A stretch of DNA of 9,265 nt from Peptostreptococcaceae bacterium (GCA_029983575.1 JASBZE010000067.1:1-9265); one strand, 5' to 3'; numbered from the stretch's first letter, positions 1 to 7,068 are shown. Notes: generated by a model from the sequence alone, not told the origin. Numbers and translations are program-made.

Positions 1-144
1 AAATATATTGAAGGATATGACGATTTATCTGACTTGTATAAGGAAGGTCTTAACAATCACTGGAAAAAAGAAATTAAAGTATTTAAAAAAAATATAAAAG
101 AAGCCCTTGAGGAATTGGAGAGGAGGAAAAAGAATGACGAATAA
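1..144 (+). CDS. C-terminal fragment of an unidentified protein (5' end outside window)
   Basis: The reading frame is open from base 1 and ends at TAA 142-144, leaving 47 residues of a gene that begins before the window. The visible tail is very hydrophilic and helical, with alternating Lys and Glu in its last 25 residues and a GLNNHW segment near residue 20. The stop overlaps the next gene's start by 11 bp (ATG at 134), so the two are probably translationally coupled. I do not recognise the family. A nuclease or polymorphic-toxin C-terminus followed by small immunity-like genes would fit the context, but nothing in the tail proves this. Confidence concerns the coding call only. Confidence 0.6.
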   Translation, partial: KYIEGYDDLSDLYKEGLNNHWKKEIKVFKKNIKEALEELERRKKNDE

Positions 145-352
145 CAAGATAATTAAATCTGAATATGATTGGGTTTTTAGTCAAGATACACTTATTGATA
201 TTATTTCAAGGATTATTAAAAGAGGAGATGAAGTTAAAAAAGAAGCTTCTACAGAATTTAATGATGGACGAAAATTAGCATATTATGAGGTGGTTGACAT
301 TATTAAAAATGAGCTAGAAGGAAGAGGGTTTGATTTTAATGATTTCTATTAA
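134..352 (+). CDS. Small acidic protein of unknown function (72 aa)
   Basis: I chose ATG 134 over the in-frame ATG at 107 because GAGAGGAGG (118-126) lies just upstream of it and the earlier ATG has no such site. The product is soluble, with no signal peptide or membrane segment. It has two likely helices: an N-terminal part with W12 and paired Ile residues, and a C-terminal NDGRKLAYYEVVDIIKNEL segment ending in an aromatic, acidic FDFNDFY. It starts inside the upstream gene, so the two were probably translated from one message. Small acidic proteins directly after a larger gene are often immunity or antitoxin proteins, but that is inference; the family is not recognised. Confidence 0.6.
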   Translation: MTNNKIIKSEYDWVFSQDTLIDIISRIIKRGDEVKKEASTEFNDGRKLAYYEVVDIIKNELEGRGFDFNDFY

Positions 353-387
353 TCCATTTGTGTTCTTGTGTTAAAGAGGTGATTAGT

Positions 388-612
388 GTGCTTGAATTTT
401 GTAGTTTCGAAACGTTGAAAAAACTTGGTGATGCTGAAAAACAATATTTAGAAACTTTTGGCGAGGACTCTTTAGATAGAATAATACTGGGCGAGCCTTT
501 TCCAACTGAAGAGGAGGCAATATCAGTAATAAAAACACTAATGGATGCAATAAAATCAGGGGAACCGCTTGAACAGGTAAGCGAGGAAGTTTGGAATAGT
601 ATGATTTTCTAA
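388..612 (+). CDS. Small acidic protein of unknown function (74 aa)
   Basis: The preferred start is GTG 388, six bases after AGAGGTG (375-381). An in-frame TTG at 358 has no ribosome binding site and would add a Cys-rich stretch of ten residues. The protein is acidic and probably all-helical, with the segments ETLKKLGDAEKQYL, EEEAISVIKTLMDAI and EQVSEEVWNSMIF. There is no signal peptide, membrane segment or metal motif. It lies 35 bp after the previous small gene and 38 bp before the YjcQ-like stump, all on the plus strand and each with its own ribosome binding site. This is the pattern of a small operon in an accessory region. Function unknown; an orphan immunity protein is one possibility. 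Confidence 0.6.
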   Translation: MLEFCSFETLKKLGDAEKQYLETFGEDSLDRIILGEPFPTEEEAISVIKTLMDAIKSGEPLEQVSEEVWNSMIF

Positions 613-650
613 AAAATAGATTCAGAATATCATTTGGAAAGGAGGTAAAA

Positions 651-785
651 ATGGCTAGTGATGATATGGAGGTAATTATTTACAAGATACTGCAATATTT
701 ATATTCTTCTGTTAAAGCTGGTAAAATAGTTTGTATCGAAGATGTCGCTTGGAAATGTAAGCTATTTGATATTACTAGGAAGTAA
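651..785 (+). pseudogene. Truncated YjcQ-like protein (N-terminal stump, 44 aa)
   Basis: AAAGGAGG (638-645) stands five bases before ATG 651, so translation initiation looks intact. The 44 residues, beginning MASDDMEVIIYKILQYLYSS and containing KAGK, W34 and CKLFDI, match my memory of the N-terminus of YjcQ-family proteins. These are common in Bacillota phages and accessory islands and are normally about 100 residues or more. Here the frame stops at TAA 783-785, soon after the CKLFDI segment. The winged-helix-like remainder is not visible in any frame of the next 100 bases, so this is more likely a deletion remnant than a single point mutation. Family assignment is from memory, not a search; a genuine 44-residue peptide cannot be excluded. 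Confidence 0.5.
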
Positions 786-851
786 CTGTTATAAATGTAT
801 TTCTCATATAAAAACGTTGAAAACAGTATGCTTCAGTGATTAGGTACTACC

Positions 852-875
852 ACAAACTCCCTTGTGGGAGTTTGT
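852..875 (+). repeat. Perfect 10-bp hairpin, weak terminator candidate
   Basis: ACAAACTCCC (852-861) and GGGAGTTTGT (866-875) are perfect complements around a TTGT loop. The bases after the stem on either strand are mixed A/T without a continuous T run, so by itself it is a poor intrinsic terminator. It may be an RNA-stabilising 3' hairpin working in tandem with the hairpin that follows at 892-919. Confidence 0.5.
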
Positions 876-891
876 AAAATATTTATTTTAT

Positions 892-925
892 AAGGGGCTG
901 ACCTAAAAATCAGCTCCTTTTACTT
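892..925 (+). terminator. Rho-independent terminator of the small-gene cluster
   Basis: AAGGGGCTGA (892-901) pairs with TCAGCTCCTT (910-919) with one G-U pair and an eight-base A-rich loop. The stem runs into TTTT-AC-TTTT on the plus strand. It would end transcripts from the small genes at 134-785. The minus-strand version has no good T tract, so it is a weaker end for the convergent TetR gene. Confidence 0.65.
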
Positions 926-975
926 TTAAAGAAAAGTCCGAAATATAAATATAAAAGTTAAATAAAAATAACTAG

Positions 976-1560
976 CTAGTATTTATTTTTAGCACCTTCT
1001 TTTAATGCAACGGGAATCGTGGTCGAAAACAGTAGCGATAGGTAGTTAATTGTATCATTTATACTTTGAGTATTAGTGTTTTTTAAATAATCTATCAATG
1101 TACCTACGAGTACTTCAATGTATGAGTTGCATATAAAAAGCTTAAATTCATCGGAAACTTCTACATCCAATTTCTTTTCAGACTCGTCAACTAGCTTTAC
1201 GATGATTTCATAGAAGTCATTGTAAAGAAATTTTTTTAATTCATCTCTTCCAATTCCATCATATGCACAATTAAGTATGTATGAATTTCGCTCTATATAA
1301 CTTTCTACAAACAAAAGGGCATCTTTAAAATCAGTCAATAAATCAAATTCTTTAACGATTGTAATCGCCTCTTGTTCAAGAGTCCACTTAAGTAATTCAT
1401 AGATATTGTCAAAATGATAATAAAAAGTTTTCCTATTTATTTTACAATCTCTTACCAGATCACTAATAGTTATTTTTAGTAGTGGTTTTTGCTCCATAAA
1501 TCGCTTTAATGATTTAGAAAGTTCTGTTTTAGTAGTATGCGAGCTTGTATCTTTTTTCAT
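976..1560 (-). CDS. TetR/AcrR-family transcriptional regulator (194 aa)
   Basis: A typical N-terminal TetR DNA-binding domain is present: helix-turn-helix at about residues 31-50, ending in the diagnostic NRKTFYYHFDN at 42-52. The rest (about 55-190) is an all-helical ligand-binding and dimerisation domain of ordinary size. I chose ATG 1558-1560 because AGGAGG (1567-1572 on the opposite strand) stands six bases before it; a start at 1599 would lack one. A TATAAT on the minus strand at 1585-1580 is a possible -10, though very close to the ribosome binding site. The gene diverges from the exporter operon, with two inverted repeats between them. It most likely represses the exporter operon and perhaps itself, released by a small molecule or envelope signal that is not known. 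Confidence 0.9.
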   Translation of the reverse strand: MKKDTSSHTTKTELSKSLKRFMEQKPLLKITISDLVRDCKINRKTFYYHFDNIYELLKWTLEQEAITIVKEFDLLTDFKDALLFVESYIERNSYILNCAYDGIGRDELKKFLYNDFYEIIVKLVDESEKKLDVEVSDEFKLFICNSYIEVLVGTLIDYLKNTNTQSINDTINYLSLLFSTTIPVALKEGAKNKY

Positions 1561-1618
1561 ATCCGACCTCCTAATAGTTATTATACACTTAAATTTCAAA
1601 TAATATAAGAGTCTATAC

Positions 1619-1641
1619 GGTCAAATAGATATATATTGACC
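1619..1641. promoter_or_regulatory. Inverted repeat GGTCAA-N11-TTGACC, possible operator
   Basis: GGTCAA (1619-1624) and TTGACC (1636-1641) are perfect six-base arms around an 11-base AT-rich spacer in the region between the TetR gene and the exporter operon. The right arm abuts the exporter -35 box. Six-base arms in AT-rich DNA are only modest evidence. The position and the GC content of the arms are the main reasons to list it as a second regulator contact or part of the tetR promoter. Confidence 0.4.
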
Positions 1642-1672
1642 ATTGTATTAATATGAATAATTTACTACAATG
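1641..1672. promoter_or_regulatory. Imperfect palindrome over the exporter promoter, likely TetR operator
   Basis: CATTGTATTAA (1641-1651) and TTACTACAATG (1662-1672) are inverted with 10 of 11 positions matching around a 10-base spacer. The outer arms coincide with the -35 and -10 boxes of the exporter promoter, so a dimeric repressor bound here would block RNA polymerase directly. The size suits one or two TetR dimers. Assignment to the neighbouring TetR protein is inference from position. Confidence 0.5.
1643..1671 (+). promoter_or_regulatory. Sigma-A type promoter of the exporter operon
   Basis: TTGTAT (1643-1648), a 17-base spacer and TACAAT (1666-1671) make a good vegetative promoter with a start near 1678. 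This gives a leader of about 50 nt to TTG 1728. It would leave only about 11 nt, without a ribosome binding site, before ATG 1689, which supports the TTG start. Confidence 0.6.
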
Positions 1673-1727
1673 TAATTATACTTAAGAAATGAAACCAAAG
1701 TTAGACAGAGAGAGGGGGATTTTAGAT

Positions 1728-3782
1728 TTGCAAAAGTTCTATGAAAAAATTGTAAAACATCCTAAGCCCATTTTATTAACCTTTGCAATTTTATTTGTTA
1801 TATGTGTTTTTTGTAAACCGTTAATATCAGTAAATTATGATATGAATGACTATCTACCAGAAAATAGCAAGTCAACTATATCCCTCAATAAGATGAAAGA
1901 AGAATTTAAAGGGGAGATTCCAAATGCCAGGGTTATGATTAAAAATGTCAGTATTCCCGAGGCGCTTAAGTATAAGCAAAAAATACTTGATATAGATGGT
2001 GTAGAAGATGTCAATTGGTTAGATAATGAGATAAATATTAATCAGCCTATTGAATTTATAGATAAAGATATCTTGGATAATTACTATAAAGACAGAAATG
2101 CCCTTTTTATTGTTACCATTTCTGAAAATAAAAGGATAGATGTGACAAATGAAATCAGGAAGATAATAGGAAATGAGAACTCAATGACCGGCAGTGCTGT
2201 TTCCACTGCAACTGCTACAGTGAGTACTATAGCACAAATACCGAAGATAGCTATTTTTGGAGTATTCTTTGCTTTATTTGTTTTATTTATTACTACGACA
2301 TCATTTGCAGAACCATTGATTATTATGATTGGAATAGGTGTAGCAGTTATTATAAACGGTGGCAGCAATATTTTTTTTGGAGAAATATCATTTGTAACAA
2401 ATGCGGCGGGTTCGATTTTGCAGCTAGCCGTTTCTCTTGATTATTCTGTATTCCTGCTTCACAGATTTGAAGAATTTAGAGGCAAATACGATGATCCAAA
2501 AGAAGCGATGATAAATGCGCTTAAAAGTTCAACCTCATCGATTCTTTCGAGTGGTATGACGACGGTTATAGGTTTTTTAGCCCTTTGTTTAATGCGTTTT
2601 AAAATAGGTCCTGACTTAGGTCTTGCTTTGGCAAAGGGTATAGCTATAAGTTTAGTGACTGTATTTGTATTTATGCCAGTATTCATTTTATCTACTTATA
2701 AATATCTCGATAAAACAAGGCATAAAAAAATACTACCTTCTTTTAGGAAATTTGGTTTTTTTGTAAAAAAAGTTATGATGCCATTATTGGTGGTTTTTAT
2801 CATAAGTATAGTACCAAGCTACTTGGCTTCAAACTCTAATAGCTTTTATTATGGAGCGTCTCATATTTTTGGAAATAATACAAAGCTAGGTCAGGATACT
2901 GAAAAAATAGAGTCCGTTTTTGGTAAGAGGGACACGTATGTATTGATGGTTCCAAATGGAAATATCGCAAAACAAGAAAAACTATCTGCTAGCTTACACA
3001 AAGTACCTGAAGTCAAACATATTATCTCATATGTAGATAGTGTAGGAGAAACAATTCCAAACGAATTTTTAGATCAAGCTATATTGGAAAAGCTTAGGTC
3101 CAAAAATTATACGAGGTTTGTTTTAAATGTAGATACGGATTTTGAGGGAGAACACACGACAAAACTCATCGATAACCTTAAAAGTATTATTGAAAAGCAC
3201 TATACGGATAATTGGTATTTAGCCGGTGAGGGAATTTCAACCTATGATTTAATGAACACGGTAAAATCAGATATGGTTAAAGTAAATTTTATAGCGATAT
3301 TTGCAGTATTTATCGTGCTTTTAATAACATCTAGGTCTCTGTTGATTCCGGTTATACTAGTATTGGGAATAGAGACAGCGATTTGGATAAACTTATCGAT
3401 CCCGTATTTTGGACAGAAGCACGTGTTTTATATTGCTTATCTCATCATAAGTACGATACAACTAGGAGCTACAGTAGACTATGCAATATTATTTACTGAG
3501 AGGTACAGGGAGTTTAGAGAAAGTTTTTATAAAAAGGACGCAATCGTCGAAACTATTGATGCGGTTACAGTTTCTATATTGACATCGGGAAGTGCTCTAT
3601 CCATAGTAGGATTTTTGCTTGGAAAAATCTCTACACACGGCCTTCTGTCACAACTAGGGTACTTTTTGGCATATGGAACGGTGTGTTCATTGATAGTAGT
3701 GTTATTCGTTTTGCCAGCAATGCTATATGTGCTAGATGGCGTGATCCAGAAGACGACGAAAAATATAAATTTTTTAAATTAG
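1728..3782 (+). CDS. MMPL/RND-family membrane exporter (684 aa)
   Basis: This is a resistance-nodulation-division exporter of the monoderm MMPL type. Layout: one N-terminal membrane helix (about 14-32), an extracytoplasmic porter domain (about 33-170), a block of five membrane helices (about 172-325), a sixth near 350-367, a second extracytoplasmic domain (about 370-515), then a final block (about 518-670). Each block carries the Asp-Tyr pair of the proton relay: QLAVSLDYSVFL (D238, Y239) and QLGATVDYAILF (D584, Y585). The internal duplication is visible from these two motifs. AGAGGGGG (1711-1718) stands nine bases before TTG 1728. The in-frame ATG 1689 has no ribosome binding site and would add 13 charged residues. 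The substrate is unknown: lipids, peptides or toxic compounds are all handled by relatives. It is probably TetR-controlled and co-transcribed with the coiled-coil gene 13 bp downstream. Confidence 0.9.
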   Translation: MQKFYEKIVKHPKPILLTFAILFVICVFCKPLISVNYDMNDYLPENSKSTISLNKMKEEFKGEIPNARVMIKNVSIPEALKYKQKILDIDGVEDVNWLDNEININQPIEFIDKDILDNYYKDRNALFIVTISENKRIDVTNEIRKIIGNENSMTGSAVSTATATVSTIAQIPKIAIFGVFFALFVLFITTTSFAEPLIIMIGIGVAVIINGGSNIFFGEISFVTNAAGSILQLAVSLDYSVFLLHRFEEFRGKYDDPKEAMINALKSSTSSILSSGMTTVIGFLALCLMRFKIGPDLGLALAKGIAISLVTVFVFMPVFILSTYKYLDKTRHKKILPSFRKFGFFVKKVMMPLLVVFIISIVPSYLASNSNSFYYGASHIFGNNTKLGQDTEKIESVFGKRDTYVLMVPNGNIAKQEKLSASLHKVPEVKHIISYVDSVGETIPNEFLDQAILEKLRSKNYTRFVLNVDTDFEGEHTTKLIDNLKSIIEKHYTDNWYLAGEGISTYDLMNTVKSDMVKVNFIAIFAVFIVLLITSRSLLIPVILVLGIETAIWINLSIPYFGQKHVFYIAYLIISTIQLGATVDYAILFTERYREFRESFYKKDAIVETIDAVTVSILTSGSALSIVGFLLGKISTHGLLSQLGYFLAYGTVCSLIVVLFVLPAMLYVLDGVIQKTTKNINFLN

Positions 3783-3795
3783 TGGGGGTGATTAT

Positions 3796-5802
3796 ATGAA
3801 AAAAAGAAGATATGTGTCAATTAATAAAAAAAGAAGATACTTTTCAATTTTGATGTCACTGATTACCCTGTTTTATGTGTTCTCGACCGTAATTCCTACC
3901 TTTGCAGATGAAAATTCAAAGGAAAAAGAAGAGGTAGTATATATTAACGCAAATCCATCTGGATCTGTAAAAAACATAAATGTAGTAAATATATTTGGAA
4001 GTGGCGAAGTAAAGGATTATGGAATTTACAGTAAAGTCAAGATGTTGTCAAGTACTGCTAAAATAAATCAAAGTGGAGATGAAATAAGTTTTAATACAAA
4101 GGATAAAAAAGTATATTATCAAGGAACTTTATCGGATAATGAGATTCCGTGGAATATATCTATAAAGTACTATTTAAACGATAAGGAGTATAGTCCTAAG
4201 GATCTCGCCGGTAAAAATGGAAAAATAAAAATCCATTTGAGGATAACCAAGAATAAAAATTTTGAAGGTGATTTCTTTGAACACTATGCGCTTCAAACAG
4301 TAGTAAAACTAGATACGGATATTTGCGAGAATATTGATAGCCCAAAAGCGACAATAGCTAATGTAGGTTCGATAAAGCAGCTAACCTATACAACATTACC
4401 AAATAAGGAACTCGACACGACTATAACATTTGATGCAAAAAAATTTGAAATGGATCCAATTAATATAAATGGGATTAAATTAAACTTAGATATTGATCTA
4501 AGCGAAAATGAGTTGATCGGAAAGGTTAATCAACTAGTTGACGCGACGAAGAAATTAAATAACGGATCAAGTCAACTTAATTCTAAATCAAATGAGTTGA
4601 AAAAGGGAAGCAATTCTTTAAATTCAGGCATAGCAAGTTTAAATAAGGGAGCATATGACTTAGATAATGGAATAGGGAGACTAAAAAATGGAGTCGAAGG
4701 TGTGCAAGATGGATTAAACCAACTAAACAGCAAGTCCACTGATTTAGTAAATGGGTCATCTCAAATGCTAAACGGCATACAGACAATTCAAAGCGGATTA
4801 AAGTCGAGAGATGATTTTTCAGGTAAGACACAAGAGCTTGTAGACGGCTCAGAGAAAATCAATCAAGGTATCAGTGATTTGTATAAAGGTTCTCAGGAGT
4901 TTAAAGAAAAGGTAGGAGTTGATAGCTATAAATCTATAATGAAAGAAAATGGAGCAGACGTCGATTTGCTTCAACAGAAAAACTCCGAAGCATTAGCAAA
5001 AATCGACAAAGAAATCAAGGCACTTAAATTCTTGCTCTCTGCAATTGAAGGTAAGCCATTTACTGAGATTAAGGTATTGGAGATAAAAAAACAGATTGAA
5101 TCATTGGAGGAAATATCTTTATTGATCAAAGGTAATTCGGCGACTTTACAAGGGGCTGAAAAGTATATAGACTCGGTTTCTGACGGGGCTGATTCTATTA
5201 CAAATAATCTAAGAACCCTCAATGAAAAATATGAGATGTTCAATTCTCAAATAAATCAAATACCAAAAATAATGGATACTATATCTGAAAAAGTTGATAA
5301 GCTATCTAATGGAGTAGATCAACTTGCAGATAATTATAAGGAACTTGATAATGGAATAAAACAGTATACAAATGGAGTTTCGCAGCTATCCAATGGAAAT
5401 TCTCAGATTGTACAAGGCGGTTCATCTCTTTCAGATGGGAGCAAACAACTTCTTTCTGGAACTAATAGTTTGAAAAAAGGCTCCGATAGGTTGGGAAGTG
5501 GGATTGAAGAATACACTCGTGGAGTTTCTAAATTAAATGATGGGATTTCAAAGTATTATAATCAAACATCAAATATGGAAAGTAAAGTAAAAAAACAGAT
5601 AGAAGAAATTGAGAAATCAATAGGGGGAAAAGAAGTCAAACCCGTTTCTTTTGTATCTGAAAAAAATAAGAATGTAAAGTCCGTTCAATTCGTTATAAAG
5701 ACTGAGCAGATAAAGAAGGCTAATGTTAAAAAAGTTGAGAAAAAAGAGGATAAACCAAAAACATTCTGGGAAAGGTTTATTAATTTATTTAAATCTAAAT
5801 AA
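3796..5802 (+). CDS. Secreted L-x-x-G heptad-repeat coiled-coil protein, probable exporter partner (668 aa)
   Basis: A basic N-terminus and hydrophobic stretch (about 16-36), then TFA-DE at 35-39, read as a signal peptide or uncleaved anchor. Residues 45-235 form a beta-rich globular domain (KKVYYQGTL near 105, DLAGKNGKIKIHL near 137-148). Residues 247-368 are a first array of L-x-x-G heptads (KLNNGSSQL, SLNSGIASLNKG, RLKNGVEG). Residues 370-495 are helical with fewer Gly. Residues 496-590 are a second array (KLSNGVDQL, ELDNGIKQYTNG, SLSDGSKQLLSG). A short domain and a basic amphipathic end (FWERFINLFKSK) close it. The heptads match the X-X-X-Leu-X-X-Gly repeat seen in YhgE/Pip proteins, but the C-terminal membrane helices of YhgE are missing. 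Its start follows GGGGGTG 13 bp after the exporter stop. I infer an extracytoplasmic partner of the pump. Confidence 0.85.
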   Translation: MKKRRYVSINKKRRYFSILMSLITLFYVFSTVIPTFADENSKEKEEVVYINANPSGSVKNINVVNIFGSGEVKDYGIYSKVKMLSSTAKINQSGDEISFNTKDKKVYYQGTLSDNEIPWNISIKYYLNDKEYSPKDLAGKNGKIKIHLRITKNKNFEGDFFEHYALQTVVKLDTDICENIDSPKATIANVGSIKQLTYTTLPNKELDTTITFDAKKFEMDPININGIKLNLDIDLSENELIGKVNQLVDATKKLNNGSSQLNSKSNELKKGSNSLNSGIASLNKGAYDLDNGIGRLKNGVEGVQDGLNQLNSKSTDLVNGSSQMLNGIQTIQSGLKSRDDFSGKTQELVDGSEKINQGISDLYKGSQEFKEKVGVDSYKSIMKENGADVDLLQQKNSEALAKIDKEIKALKFLLSAIEGKPFTEIKVLEIKKQIESLEEISLLIKGNSATLQGAEKYIDSVSDGADSITNNLRTLNEKYEMFNSQINQIPKIMDTISEKVDKLSNGVDQLADNYKELDNGIKQYTNGVSQLSNGNSQIVQGGSSLSDGSKQLLSGTNSLKKGSDRLGSGIEEYTRGVSKLNDGISKYYNQTSNMESKVKKQIEEIEKSIGGKEVKPVSFVSEKNKNVKSVQFVIKTEQIKKANVKKVEKKEDKPKTFWERFINLFKSK

Positions 5803-5808
5803 AGTAAG

Positions 5809-5906
5809 AGACGAGGAAATCTTAATAATATACGTGCCCCCAAAAAAAGTTGCTTTTTAGGTCTGGCTTTGGGGTCACCTTATATTAAAATCCTCGTCTT
5901 TTTTTT
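5809..5906 (+). terminator. Terminator of the exporter operon with a very large loop
   Basis: AGACGAGGA (5809-5817) pairs perfectly with TCCTCGTCT (5891-5899), followed by a continuous T run to 5906. The 73-base loop is unusually large and contains its own hairpin (5834-5878). AT-rich pairing between TTAATAATATA and TATATTAA can extend the stem inwards, making one long rod. It ends the plus-strand operon. On the minus strand the T tract is poorer, but the structure may also serve the convergent oxidoreductase gene. Confidence 0.75.
5834..5878. repeat. Inverted repeat nested in the terminator loop
   Basis: GTGCCCCCAAA (5834-5844) and TTTGGGGTCAC (5868-5878) match at 10 of 11 positions. They enclose AAAAAG-TTG-CTTTTT and a GGTCTGGCTTT stretch that can pair partly with AAAGTT. 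The C/G-rich arms contrast with the AT-rich surroundings. From memory, similar GTGCCCCCAAA...TTTGGGG hairpins occur at the 3' ends of some transposase genes, so this may be a decayed element end; no transposase or clear target duplication is visible. Confidence 0.5.
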
Positions 5907-5936
5907 ATTGGAAAATTTATAAGTACACTTTGATTT

Positions 5937-7031
5937 CTAATTTTTGTATAACACTGTATCCTTAAAAACCTTGCAACCAAATCCATTCTCTTCGTCTGAA
6001 CACCTGTTACATGAAACGCATCTCGATTTTGTATTTTTACCTTCCATCCATTGAATAGGGAGATCTGGATCACAAACTAGGGGTCTGGATAAGGATATAG
6101 CGTCTATATTTCCCTTGCTTAACCAATTTTGACAGACCTCTTTATCTCTATAGCCTCCCACGCTTATGACGGAAGCCTTGATTTCGCTTGAGAGTTTAAG
6201 CGCGTAATCTGAAAATGTGCCTGAATCTTTATTGTTTCTGTCAATGTACATTGGAATTGACTTAAGTGAAGTTGCAAGACCTCCGCTTAGTTCAACAGCA
6301 TCTAGGCCTATTTTATCTAGCTCCTGACAAACCCATTTAGTCTCTTCAAAAGTTAAACCGCCTTCTATCATATCCGTTGAGTTTATTTTTATCCAAATAG
6401 GGAAGTCGTCGCCAACGGCATTTCTAATTTCACGGTATATTTCAAATATTATTTTTGATCTTCCCTTTATATCGCCTCCGTACTCATCAATTCTTTTATT
6501 GTAGTGAGGGCTTAAAAATTGACTTAGTAAATAACCGTGAGCCGCGTGGATTTGTACTCCATCCGCACCGGCTTGCTTGGATTTTATAGCTGACTCAGCG
6601 AATCTTTTAGCGAGACTCTCTATATGACCTTTTGACATCTCGCTTATCTGTCTTTCCCTAAATACCATTTTGCTAGGACCAAGAGGTTCATCACCGTTAT
6701 CGGGATTTGCCTTTATACCAGTGTGAGCTAATTGAACGACTACTTTTGAATTATTATTATGAATAGTCTCTACTAATTTCTCCAGGTCTTTTATATAATC
6801 ATCATAATAGGTTCCTACCATTAGAGGAAATGACCTAGAGTATTCATCAACTCCAAACATTCCGGTAATTATTATTCCGACGCCGCCTTTTGCAAGGTCT
6901 TCATACACTCTAATCAGTTCATCGCTTATTTCAATGTTTTTATCCGCGAGACTTTCGTGAGTTGCGCTACGTACTAGCCTGTTTTCGCTCTCTATATTTC
7001 CTATAAGAGCTTTTTCAAAAATTTTTTTCAT
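5937..7031 (-). CDS. Old-yellow-enzyme family NADH:flavin oxidoreductase with C-terminal Cys cluster (364 aa)
   Basis: This is an FMN-containing TIM barrel that probably reduces C=C bonds of activated enoates or enones with NAD(P)H in the cytoplasm. Key motifs are VVVQLAHTG (97-105), IHAAHGYLLSQFLSPHYNKR (161-180, with substrate-binding H162 and H165 and Tyr167), DEYGG (182-186), WIKIN (213-217) and the phosphate-binding ISVGGYRD and SLSRPLV segments. Residues 338-353 hold C-x2-C-x2-C-x8-C, close to the [4Fe-4S] motif of 2-enoate and 2,4-dienoyl-CoA reductases. The protein stops there and lacks the FAD/NAD domains of those enzymes of about 650 residues. It therefore needs another electron donor or uses NAD(P)H directly. 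ATG 7031 is preceded by AGGAG at a spacing of eight. It is monocistronic. Substrate unknown. Confidence 0.88.
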   Translation of the reverse strand: MKKIFEKALIGNIESENRLVRSATHESLADKNIEISDELIRVYEDLAKGGVGIIITGMFGVDEYSRSFPLMVGTYYDDYIKDLEKLVETIHNNNSKVVVQLAHTGIKANPDNGDEPLGPSKMVFRERQISEMSKGHIESLAKRFAESAIKSKQAGADGVQIHAAHGYLLSQFLSPHYNKRIDEYGGDIKGRSKIIFEIYREIRNAVGDDFPIWIKINSTDMIEGGLTFEETKWVCQELDKIGLDAVELSGGLATSLKSIPMYIDRNNKDSGTFSDYALKLSSEIKASVISVGGYRDKEVCQNWLSKGNIDAISLSRPLVCDPDLPIQWMEGKNTKSRCVSCNRCSDEENGFGCKVFKDTVLYKN

Positions 7032-7068
7032 TAATTTTCTCCTTAATATTTGAAGTTATTCCTTAAAT

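Noticed and set aside
852..919. Start of a CRISPR array or repeat array
   Set aside because: Two different hairpins with different sequences, not a repeated unit with spacers.
2084..2686. Two minus-strand open frames inside the exporter gene
   Set aside because: Their hydrophobic look is the antisense of membrane-helix codons; no start signals, and the plus-strand product is clearly MMPL.
4583..5243. Minus-strand open frames inside the heptad-repeat gene
   Set aside because: Antisense of repetitive codons, without ribosome binding sites or recognisable protein features.
5834..5878. Insertion sequence
   Set aside because: No transposase frame, no clear target duplication and only 45 bases; kept as a nested repeat only.
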